In this document: piece after piece, positions 1 to 5,540 of the stretch
Position numbering within the stretch: the stretch's first letter is position 1
Layout: each line of letters starts with the position of its first letter
Assembly: GCA_964589725.1 (NCBI GenBank)
Contig: CAZPUJ010000718.1
Location: 1-6,053, forward strand
Direction: 5' to 3'
From: CAYSHJ01 sp964589725
GTDB lineage: Bacteria; Planctomycetota; Planctomycetia; Planctomycetales; Planctomycetaceae
DNA length: 6,053 bases
Notes under the pieces: generated by a model
What the model was told of the DNA's origin: nothing
The model's input: only the letters and a program-made list of their open reading frames with translations
The model's database searches: none
Program-made: the position numbers and the translations under genes

Positions 1-732
1 GCCCGCCACCGCGAAGGCCGGCAGCACGCGAAACGTCTGCGGAAGGTTGATGAACCGCTCGGCGAGGAAGAACCCCTGAGCGTCCTGCAGGCGGAGCCGA
101 ACCCCCGGAAGCGTGACCTGTCCGGCGGCACGCACTCGGACATGATATTCCAGTGTGACCGCTGTCGTGCGGAACCGCAGCTCGAACTGATTGCCGTTGA
201 GTCGTTGGTCAGCGTAGTTTCTCGAAAGAACCTCCATGTTCTCGGGGACGACATCGAGGATCAGCACAACAGGACCGAGACTGTCGGCAAGAGTGCCGAA
301 CAACAATTCGCGCTGTAGCCCAGGCCCTTGTGGCCTGGATGATTTGAAAACATCGGCGGAACTGACCGACCCACAAGGGGTCGGGCTACGGTGCGCCAAT
401 TTGGACTCTTCGCTTTGCGTCATGCCGGCGATCGAGCGGAATCGGCTCACCGTTGAGAAGCGTCCGGGCTTCAAGGTCACCTTCACGACGATCGTCGCGG
501 TTCGACCCGCCCACAAGCGTCCGGTCGGCTCGGTGAGGCCGTTGACCGTACGCTCGATCTGAAGACGAGGGAGTTCGACCCTGACACGCCAGCAGAACAG
601 CGTCCACTCCGCCGCCAACCACAGCAGGACCGACAGTGACAGCAGCGACAACTCTGGGGTTCTCTGCAACACGCCGAGAAACAACCCGATCATTGCAGGC
701 AGGGTCATCCAGCGGCCGCGAGCCGTCATCAT
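1..732 (-). CDS. DUF58 family protein, N-terminal part (partial, runs off the window)
   Basis: This reading frame has no stop down to base 1, giving 244 residues. The ATG at 732 overlaps the moxR stop codon (ATGA, 4 bp), which indicates translational coupling; a second ATG follows at once. Residues 11-27 and 28-48 are hydrophobic and look like two membrane helices or a hairpin, as is usual at the N-terminus of DUF58 proteins. Residues 50-100 resemble the immunoglobulin-like segment ('GRLWAGRTATIVVKV'). Residues 195-238 resemble the conserved stretch leading to the DUF58 core ('AAGQVTLPGVRLRLQDAQGF', then 'RFINLPQTFRVLP'). The DUF58 motif and VWA-like domain would lie beyond the window. Position just after moxR is the standard place for this family. 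Oddity: residues 115-140 are encoded by a 75-bp paired-hairpin repeat, inserted in frame. Family call is by resemblance and gene order; a specific function is not claimed. Confidence 0.85.
   Translation of the reverse strand, partial: MMTARGRWMTLPAMIGLFLGVLQRTPELSLLSLSVLLWLAAEWTLFCWRVRVELPRLQIERTVNGLTEPTGRLWAGRTATIVVKVTLKPGRFSTVSRFRSIAGMTQSEESKLAHRSPTPCGSVSSADVFKSSRPQGPGLQRELLFGTLADSLGPVVLILDVVPENMEVLSRNYADQRLNGNQFELRFRTTAVTLEYHVRVRAAGQVTLPGVRLRLQDAQGFFLAERFINLPQTFRVLPAFAVAG
315..389. repeat. REPIN-like paired hairpin element inside the DUF58 gene
   Basis: Two inverted 24-nt arms lie at 315-338 and 366-389, with a 27-bp spacer. Each arm read from its outer end is GTAG, one C, then a 7-bp stem around the loop CTTGT. 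The stem is CCAGGCC/GGCCTGG in the left arm and CCGACCC/GGGTCGG in the right arm, so the arms differ by paired compensatory changes. An outer GTAG followed by a hairpin, present as an inverted pair, is the known layout of REP/REPIN elements. The element is 75 bp (25 codons) long and carries no stop in the gene's frame, so the DUF58 frame is kept. Short inverted similarity continues outside it (AATTCGCGC at 305-313 against the complement of 393-401, 8 of 9 matching). The REPIN assignment rests on structure only. Confidence 0.75.
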
Positions 733-1712
733 CGGCCTGTCCCCCGCACGGGATCGGTATGAAGAACGGGGACGGACTTGATGAGTTGTTTCACCACGTC
801 TTCGATCGTGCGGCCGTCCATTTCCGATTCAGGCTTGAGGATGAGCCGGTGCGAGAGGACCGGCAGGCAGACCGACTGAATGTCCGCGTGAGTCAGAAAC
901 TTTCGCCCCTGAAGCAGAGCGTGAGCGCGGGACGCCTTCATCAGGTGGATAGCGGCTCGCGGGCTGGCACCCAGTGCGAGATCGGGATGTTGACGGCTCA
1001 TTCGTGCCAAATCGATGATGTACTCCTGCAATTCGCGCGATCCAAACACGGTGTCGAGTTGCTGCTGAATACTCACGATCTCCGCCGCACTCGTAACCGG
1101 CTCCAACTTCACGGCGTTGCGGCTGTGGAGCGTGAGCATGTCAATCTCCTGCTCGCGACCGGGATAGCCGACTTGAACGCGGAACAGAAACCGATCCAAC
1201 TGGGCTTCCGGCAGACGATAGACCCCCTCTTGCTCGATGGGATTCTGGGTTGCCAGCACCATGAATGGTTCGGGCAACGGCAGCGTCTTCCCTTCGATGG
1301 TGACCTGTCGCTCCTGCATCCCTTCGAGCAGTGCTGACTGCGTCCGAGCTGGAGCACGGTTCAATTCATCGGCCAGCAGCAATTGGCAGAAGATCGGCCC
1401 CTTTCGCAGGACGAAGTCGCTCGTCTGCCGATCCAAAACCTGCGTTCCGGTGACATCCGATGGAAGCAGATCGGGAGTGAGCTGCACTCGCTCGAAGTGA
1501 ATTCCCAACACGGTTGAGAACGAGCGGCAGAGCGTGGTCTTTGCCGTTCCGGGGACTCCCTCCAGCAGCACATGTCCTCTCGCGATCAGCGCCATCAGCA
1601 ATTGGTCGGTCGCATCGCCGAGCCCCACGACAACCTGCTCGACGGCCCGTTGAGTTCGTTCGCGAAGATCACTGACGCGCAGAGCAAGTTGATCAAGGCT
1701 GGATGATGACAC
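729..1712 (-). CDS. moxR: MoxR-family AAA+ ATPase
   Basis: A 327-residue cytosolic AAA+ ATPase of the MoxR family, of usual length, with the expected motifs in order. Walker A is GVPGTAKT (52-59). Walker B is LLLADE (111-116), followed by the MoxR-typical 'LNRAPARTQSALLEGMQE'. Sensor 1 is in ATQNP (154-158), followed by 'IEQEGVYRLPEAQLDRF' with the candidate arginine finger R174. Sensor 2 lies in GASPRA (248-253). All catalytic residues seem intact. MoxR proteins act as ATP-driven chaperones for partner complexes, often with VWA-domain proteins; the substrate here is unknown. The start is GTG at 1712: an in-frame TGA lies four codons upstream, and an ATG at 1728-1726 is out of frame. No strong Shine-Dalgarno is visible. 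It overlaps the DUF58 gene by 4 bp and is separated from the DUF4350 gene by 195 bp filled mostly by an inverted repeat. Confidence 0.95.
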   Translation of the reverse strand: MSSSSLDQLALRVSDLRERTQRAVEQVVVGLGDATDQLLMALIARGHVLLEGVPGTAKTTLCRSFSTVLGIHFERVQLTPDLLPSDVTGTQVLDRQTSDFVLRKGPIFCQLLLADELNRAPARTQSALLEGMQERQVTIEGKTLPLPEPFMVLATQNPIEQEGVYRLPEAQLDRFLFRVQVGYPGREQEIDMLTLHSRNAVKLEPVTSAAEIVSIQQQLDTVFGSRELQEYIIDLARMSRQHPDLALGASPRAAIHLMKASRAHALLQGRKFLTHADIQSVCLPVLSHRLILKPESEMDGRTIEDVVKQLIKSVPVLHTDPVRGTGR

Positions 1713-1760
1713 GAAGCGGGGTTCTCATGTGTTGAAGGGGCGGACGTCCGAGCCGCAACT

Positions 1761-1895
1761 GGGGCGCACGACGCACTTTGTAACCCGACGCGTAAGCGAG
1801 GGCGAACGCACCAATGAATCCACAATTCTGGGAGACCCCGCCCTCGCTTACGCTTCGGGTTACAAGGTGGAATCGCAAAGTGCGTCGTGCGCCCC
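1761..1895. repeat. Long imperfect inverted repeat of planctomycete 'TRSVSEG' type
   Basis: Left arm 1761-1804 and right arm 1839-1895 are inverted copies. From the outer end both read GGGGCGCACGACGCACTTTG and both end with TAACCCGA(A/C)GCGTAAG then CGAGGGCG. The right arm has 13 extra bases between these blocks (CGATTCCACCTTG); in the left arm they are missing, which fits a deletion between two TTG direct repeats. The inner spacer is 34 bp. The core translates as TRRVSEG or TRSVSEG in spurious frames, a motif that I recall recurring in planctomycete genomes; that is memory, not a search. The element fills most of the gap between the DUF4350 gene and moxR, and in RNA the arms would form a strong stem. 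It lacks the GTAG ends of the three REPIN-like elements, so it is a different type. Confidence 0.85.
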
Positions 1896-1907
1896 CGCAA
1901 ATGTCGC

Positions 1908-3392
1908 TCACAATAATTCGACATCACCGGCGGTTTGCGTCACCTCGAGCAAGACCTCGCGATGCAGGCCCCTCAAGGAGTGAATCAGCAAGCCGATCTG
2001 TTGCAAGCGGCGCGAGGAAATATGAGGCGCGTCGGAACTGGCGGCAAGTTCGATGAGGCCCGCCAATTCGCGACGCTGTGACGCGCTCATTCTTTCCAAC
2101 GAAGGCTGGACCGCGGGGTTGTCCAGACATCGCCGACAATCGGCAATAGGAGGACCACCGGCTACTAATTCCTGGCAGAAATCGCGGACCAGCATCTGTG
2201 CGGCCTCACCATGTTGACGGGCCTGATCCTCATTCACCTTGAGCAGAGCCAGTGCCGTCTTCATGGTGCGAGCGGACAGAGACGGCGGGCTCACTGCCGC
2301 CGTGTGTTCCAACTTGAGGGTCAGCCAGGCACCCATGATCGCAACCAAGCCGACCAAAACGATCCATGTATAGAGCCGTCGATTGAGCGGGCGCGGCTGG
2401 TTGATGAGCGCTTCATTCAGAATGTTCGACTCTTCGACATTTTGAATGACCGAGTTGGCTAAGCGGAGCGTCGTCTCCAACGTCGGCTTCGGAGGCGGAG
2501 AGTTTTGAATCAGAACTGGCAACGGCGTCGGCTTCTGCGGCTGAGGTTGCGGCTTTGCGGTCCTTTGGAGGAGAGGACTCGCGCGGTAGCTCGGCAACGG
2601 CAGGCCATCCACGATGAATGCCAAGCGACGCTTCTCGCCGCGACACAATAATTCGCTGACACGAATCGCGAAGAGGGCGTTGTCGCCATGCCACAGCATG
2701 CTGTTGGTAAAGAGGCTCGGATCAGCAGCGACAATCATCGTTCCCGCATCCGCCAAGCCACTGAGACTGGCGGCGATCAACGGCTGACCGCGACATCGGC
2801 GCGGCGAACAAGTTTCCGGGACGGTGGCGAGAACTTCCCAGCTCTTCCATTGGGAGGGATGCAACACCAACCATCCCGATCGATTAACGATGATTTCGCT
2901 CAACCCCTTCATCAGAGGATGGGAGCGTTCCAAATTGGCCACTCGCAGACAGTCTGAATGGCTTTGGTACTGGGTCGCCGAATCCTCGGAGGTGATTGAC
3001 GTCGAAGTAAAATTCGCGATGCCACCGATCGAAGCGGTGCTGTCGAGGGCCAAAAGGACCGTTCCACCTCGTTCCGCGAATGTCGAAAGGTTTTTGGCGT
3101 GGGCGGCGTTAACTCGACCCAGTCTTCCAGTCATGACAATGACAGAGTCCCGGGGCGACGCGAGGGCCGCATCGAGCGACTCTGCGACCTTCAGATCGCG
3201 CTCCTCCAGAAGCATCTGGAACAGCTCATGACGAAAATGCCATTCGGAATTCGGCGCCGCCCCCGCAGTATCTCCATCGACTTTCTGTGCGAAGGCGTTC
3301 GATGTCGGAATGATTGCAAAGAGAAGCGACATCAGCAGGCGAGCAATCGCCACAGAACCTGCTCGATGGATGATCGGACTTCGTGTTGGCAT
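1908..3392 (-). CDS. DUF4350-type membrane-anchored protein
   Basis: A 494-residue protein. Residues 1-35 look like a signal peptide with a hydrophobic core (18-29) and an A-F-A/Q cleavage site near 35. Residues 45-250 form an extracytoplasmic domain. It includes 'RDSVIVMTGRLGRVN' and 'FAERGGTVLLALD' (81-117), the pattern of a glutamine-amidotransferase-like Rossmann fold without an obvious catalytic triad, and 'AGTMIVAADPSLFTNSML' (216-233), typical of DUF4350. A Pro/Gln-rich linker (279-303) follows, then one membrane helix (about 341-357) and a cytoplasmic tail (360-494) that could contact the MoxR ATPase. The ATG start at 3392 gives a sensible signal peptide; no clear Shine-Dalgarno is seen. 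The gene lies between the DUF4129 and moxR genes, the usual context for DUF4350. Its role is probably scaffold or partner of the MoxR system, inferred from context. The family call is by resemblance. Confidence 0.8.
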   Translation of the reverse strand: MPTRSPIIHRAGSVAIARLLMSLLFAIIPTSNAFAQKVDGDTAGAAPNSEWHFRHELFQMLLEERDLKVAESLDAALASPRDSVIVMTGRLGRVNAAHAKNLSTFAERGGTVLLALDSTASIGGIANFTSTSITSEDSATQYQSHSDCLRVANLERSHPLMKGLSEIIVNRSGWLVLHPSQWKSWEVLATVPETCSPRRCRGQPLIAASLSGLADAGTMIVAADPSLFTNSMLWHGDNALFAIRVSELLCRGEKRRLAFIVDGLPLPSYRASPLLQRTAKPQPQPQKPTPLPVLIQNSPPPKPTLETTLRLANSVIQNVEESNILNEALINQPRPLNRRLYTWIVLVGLVAIMGAWLTLKLEHTAAVSPPSLSARTMKTALALLKVNEDQARQHGEAAQMLVRDFCQELVAGGPPIADCRRCLDNPAVQPSLERMSASQRRELAGLIELAASSDAPHISSRRLQQIGLLIHSLRGLHREVLLEVTQTAGDVELL

Positions 3393-3456
3393 ACCGAATC
3401 GTCCGCTTTCTCATCCGAGCTGGTTGGTCCTGCTGACAGGAGTTCCAAGTTCGACC

Positions 3457-3521
3457 GTAGCTGAACTCGCCAGAGTTCAGAGGTTTGTGAAAAACGCCTG
3501 AACTCTGGCGAGTTCAGCTAC
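3457..3521. repeat. REPIN-like paired hairpin element at the end of the DUF4129 gene
   Basis: Two perfectly identical inverted 24-nt arms lie at 3457-3480 and 3498-3521 with a 17-bp spacer. Each arm from its outer end is GTAG, then CTGAACTC, loop GCCA, and GAGTTCAG (8-bp perfect stem). On the minus strand the GTAG of the right arm contains the TAG stop codon of the DUF4129 gene (3520-3518), so the element both ends that gene and occupies the space before the DUF4350 gene. A further 11-bp perfect inverted repeat, TTCCAAGTTCG, flanks the element at 3443-3453 and 3531-3541; its right copy encodes the last codons of the DUF4129 protein. In RNA the arms could form two small hairpins or one long stem, and could act as an attenuator or stabiliser within the operon (inference). 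Confidence 0.85.
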
Positions 3522-5245
3522 AACTCCCTGCGAACTTGGAATGACTGACTGACGTTTTCCAGTTCGCGGCGAGCGATGCCGATTTGGTCGGGAGTCAATT
3601 CCGCTTCGCCGGGAAGGTAGCGAGCGAGTTCATATAAATCCGCTAGCACCTGGATCGAAGGTTGCAAAGCCGGAGTGGTGTCGGCGACTCGCCGCTCCAC
3701 CTCGCGATGAGTCCACCAACTTGGAACGGACATAGCCGATTGTAGCGCGTATTGATGAAAGGCTCGTACGACATCCTCGCGAGTGCGAATGTCGGCTGAT
3801 GGTGTCACTTCGCCAACCGAGCTCGACCTTCGTGACAAATGCGATTCCTTGACCGAAGTCAGAACTCGCGGCAAGAAGTACCAAACCAAGCCCAGTGCCG
3901 CGAGCAGCATCAGCAACGGTCCCGTTGATCGCGAAGTCATCCTTTGTGAATCAGACACTCCGCTTGAGGATCTCCCCTGCCGAGGCCGAGCGTTTCCCGG
4001 TTGTGCATCTGGTGTGGCTGTCATTTCCTTGAAGACATTGCCAAGCGATTCGACCACCTTTCCCGCAGTCGAGCGACGTTCGGGTTCGGACGGCGGAGTC
4101 GATGGTTGAGGAATCGCGGTTCCTGCCGGCATCGGACTCGGCGTTTGAGCGGGAACCTGGGACGCTTGACGAGCCGAGTCCTCGCGGAGTCCATCGATCA
4201 ATCGGATGATCGACTTCTCAAGTCCCGACAACGATCCATTGCCCGGATCCTGGCCCCCGGCAGATGTCCCGGCCGAGCCGTTTGATTCTGCCCGACTCGC
4301 CTCACGCGATTGATCAATCAGTTTTCGCAGCGTTTGAGTAAATCCCTTTTCCTGCAATTCCGACCGGACATCCATCTGCGGCGACTTCGGGCTGTTGCTG
4401 GAGTTCTGGGGAGTCACTGATTGTTTCGACGGCGGCGTGGTGGTCGGCGGCTCACGAATTTGATCATCGGGCTGCGACCTTGATGGCTTGGAGACATCCT
4501 TTGGTGAAGTGTCGAACTGCTTCGGTTTGTCAGCCGGCGCTGGAACATTAGGCTCGACACGCTCACGATCGGGGTTCGCTGGTTTGAGTTTTTGATCTCC
4601 CGATTTGCCATCATTGGGCGGTTCATTCGGTTGGCGACCGGCTTGCCGAAACAGCCGTTTCATCCACTCTTGAGCGGCAGGCGGCATCGCCGGTAATTCC
4701 TGAGCAGGTCCAGCAGACCGAGGAGTTGAGGCCGACGGGAGCGGCACGCTCTTAGAATCGGCCGTCTCCTTCACTGGAGGCAGTTTTCCATTCTGCGAAA
4801 ACTGTTCGAGCAACTGCCGCATCTGCTCCTGCAGTGCGGGGTCGGACATCATCTTGAAAAGCTGCTCGGAGGAATGACTGTCTGACTTGGGAAGAACAGT
4901 CCCCTGGGGAAGGGCCTCGGTGAACTGCTTCATCGCACTCAGCAGAGCATTGAGTTGCTCTGGATCCATTTTCGGAGTCTCAGACGTGTCACTTCCCAAT
5001 GAGCCAGCGGCCATCAGCCGCTGCAGTTGCTGTAGCCACTGCACCTGCTGCTTGAGATCGGCGGAAGCTCCCGCCGGCAACGGCAGCAACCGCTGCGACG
5101 AAGTCTCGCCCGGAGAGCCCGCAGGAGTGCTTGGACGGCTTCGCTCCTGAGCTGATGCCAGTGAGAACTCCACGCACTGCCAGCAGGCAAGGCATAGCAC
5201 CGACAAGAACAAGGTTCGACGGTTTCGATTTTCAACCAAGCTCAT
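3518..5245 (-). CDS. DUF4129-type protein with long low-complexity region
   Basis: Residues 1-32 from the ATG at 5245 (575 aa) are a signal peptide: basic n-region 'ENRNRR', hydrophobic core 'TLFLSVLCLACW', then a likely cut near ALAS/AQE-like 'LASAQE'. A GTG nine codons upstream (5272) is also possible; I prefer the ATG because it gives the usual signal-peptide layout. Residues about 50-440 are Pro/Ser/Gln-rich and largely disordered, broken by short amphipathic segments such as 'KMMSDPALQEQMRQLLEQF' (131-149), 'LRKLIDQSREASR' (306-318) and 'IIRLIDGLREDSAR' (346-359). One membrane helix lies at 442-460. The C-terminal 486-566 ('EDVVRAFHQYALQSA', 'ADLYELARYLPGEAELTPDQ') matches the DUF4129 pattern. 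It is the first gene of the cluster. Its C-terminus and TAG stop are shaped by a repeat element. Function is unknown; a membrane partner of the MoxR system is inferred. Confidence 0.82.
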   Translation of the reverse strand: MSLVENRNRRTLFLSVLCLACWQCVEFSLASAQERSRPSTPAGSPGETSSQRLLPLPAGASADLKQQVQWLQQLQRLMAAGSLGSDTSETPKMDPEQLNALLSAMKQFTEALPQGTVLPKSDSHSSEQLFKMMSDPALQEQMRQLLEQFSQNGKLPPVKETADSKSVPLPSASTPRSAGPAQELPAMPPAAQEWMKRLFRQAGRQPNEPPNDGKSGDQKLKPANPDRERVEPNVPAPADKPKQFDTSPKDVSKPSRSQPDDQIREPPTTTPPSKQSVTPQNSSNSPKSPQMDVRSELQEKGFTQTLRKLIDQSREASRAESNGSAGTSAGGQDPGNGSLSGLEKSIIRLIDGLREDSARQASQVPAQTPSPMPAGTAIPQPSTPPSEPERRSTAGKVVESLGNVFKEMTATPDAQPGNARPRQGRSSSGVSDSQRMTSRSTGPLLMLLAALGLVWYFLPRVLTSVKESHLSRRSSSVGEVTPSADIRTREDVVRAFHQYALQSAMSVPSWWTHREVERRVADTTPALQPSIQVLADLYELARYLPGEAELTPDQIGIARRELENVSQSFQVRREL

Positions 5246-5283
5246 GACGACGCCCAGCAAGCCGACTTCCACTGATCGGCCAT
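5242..5283 (-). CDS. Possible 13-codon leader ORF coupled to the DUF4129 start
   Basis: An ATG at 5283 opens a 13-codon frame (MADQWKSACWASS) whose TGA (5244-5242) overlaps the ATG of the DUF4129 gene at 5245 in an ATGA arrangement. It lies between the tRNA 3' end and the main gene. The arrangement could couple translation of the first operon gene and would support the 5245 start. It could equally be chance: the peptide resembles nothing I know and no ribosome binding site is evident 6 nt after the tRNA. Confidence 0.2.
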   Translation of the reverse strand: MADQWKSACWASS

Positions 5284-5289
5284 GAGAAG

Positions 5290-5378
5290 CGGAGAGGGCG
5301 GGATTCGAACCCGCGGTAGGATTAAAACCCTACACCGATTTAGCAAACCGGCGCATTCGGCCACTCTGCCACCTCTCC
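5290..5378 (-). tRNA. tRNA-Ser (anticodon GCU)
   Basis: The 89-nt gene reads 5' to 3' from 5378 to 5290. The acceptor stem is GGAGAGG paired with CCTCTCC, with discriminator G at 5290. The anticodon arm is CCGGT, loop TTGCTAA, ATCGG, giving anticodon GCT, which reads the serine codons AGC and AGU. A long variable arm pairs GTAGG with CCTAC, typical of class II serine tRNA. The T arm is GCGGG, TTCGAAT, CCCGC. No CCA is encoded. It lies only 44 bp upstream of the DUF4129 ATG with no visible terminator between them, so it may be cotranscribed with the cluster. Confidence 0.97.
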
Positions 5379-5380
5379 GA

Positions 5381-5394
5381 GTCCGCGTGCGGAC
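5381..5394. other. Short hairpin in the tRNA leader
   Basis: GTCCGC and GCGGAC are separated by GT, giving a 5-6 bp stem two bases before the tRNA 5' end and between it and the proposed promoter. It would sit in the precursor leader removed by RNase P. No function is shown. Confidence 0.4.
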
Positions 5395-5401
5395 GGCGAG
5401 A

Positions 5402-5429
5402 ACTATACAAGCAGGAGACCAGAACGCAA
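5402..5429 (-). promoter_or_regulatory. Candidate sigma-70 promoter for tRNA-Ser and perhaps the MoxR cluster
   Basis: On the minus strand, TATAGT at 5407-5402 matches the -10 consensus at 5 of 6 bases and TTGCGT at 5429-5424 matches the -35 at 3 of 6, with a 16-bp spacer. Transcription would begin near 5395, about 17 nt before the tRNA. No comparable promoter is evident in the short gap between the tRNA and the DUF4129 gene. Prediction by eye only. Confidence 0.5.
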
Positions 5430-5453
5430 CCTTTCGCGCGGCCTGCCGATTTC

Positions 5454-5503
5454 GTAGGCCGGACGCCCACGTCCGGCTAGTCGGACGTAGGTGTCCGACC
5501 TAC
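5454..5503. repeat. REPIN-like paired hairpin element upstream of tRNA-Ser
   Basis: Two inverted 24-nt arms lie at 5454-5477 and 5480-5503, separated by only TA. From its outer end the left arm is GTAG, GCCGGACG, loop CCCA, CGTCCGGC (8-bp stem). The right arm, read on the minus strand, is GTAG, GTCGGACA, loop CCTA, CGTCCGAC (7 pairs plus a mismatch). The second stem position changes from C-G to T-A between arms, a compensatory change that keeps the pairing. The layout matches REPINs. It sits between the 3' end of the membrane-protein gene and the tRNA promoter. Confidence 0.8.
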
Positions 5504-5508
5504 GTCGG

Positions 5509-5527
5509 TTGCGGGCGAAGCCCGCAA
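5509..5527 (-). terminator. Hairpin after the membrane-protein gene, possible terminator
   Basis: An 8-bp perfect stem, TTGCGGGC with GCCCGCAA around a 3-nt loop, begins 13 nt after the stop codon of the upstream gene. Its position suits a transcription terminator, but no T-tract follows on the minus strand, so it may be an mRNA 3'-end stabiliser or part of the adjacent repeat instead. Confidence 0.4.
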
Positions 5528-5540
5528 TAAGTGTTTCGCG

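Noticed and set aside
236..622. Small open frames on both strands over the 5' part of DUF58
   Set aside because: They overlap the DUF58 frame, which is better supported by ATGA coupling with moxR and family resemblance.
636..1337. Plus-strand open frame of 233 codons
   Set aside because: It lies wholly antisense to the well-supported moxR gene and the start of DUF58; its translation shows no domain and is a composition-driven shadow.
1741..1750. 10-bp palindrome CGGACGTCCG considered as an operator upstream of moxR
   Set aside because: A single short GC-rich palindrome with no second copy or promoter elements nearby; too little to call a site.
1595..1983. Open frames on both strands containing TRSVSEG / NPKRKRG peptides
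   Set aside because: These are translations of the 1761-1895 inverted repeat and its flanks, with no domain; such peptides recur as over-predicted ORFs in planctomycetes.
3099..3501. Plus-strand frames at the DUF4350 gene start and repeat element
   Set aside because: They are antisense to the signal-peptide region of the DUF4350 gene and partly encoded by the repeat; no supporting features.
3457..3521. Inverted repeat considered as an intrinsic terminator of the DUF4129 gene
   Set aside because: No T-tract follows the stem on the minus strand, and the stop codon lies inside the arm; the GTAG-ended arm design fits a REPIN better.
315..5503. Repeated hairpins considered as a CRISPR array
   Set aside because: The units are inverted pairs, differ in sequence, and are kilobases apart, with no regular spacers and no cas genes.
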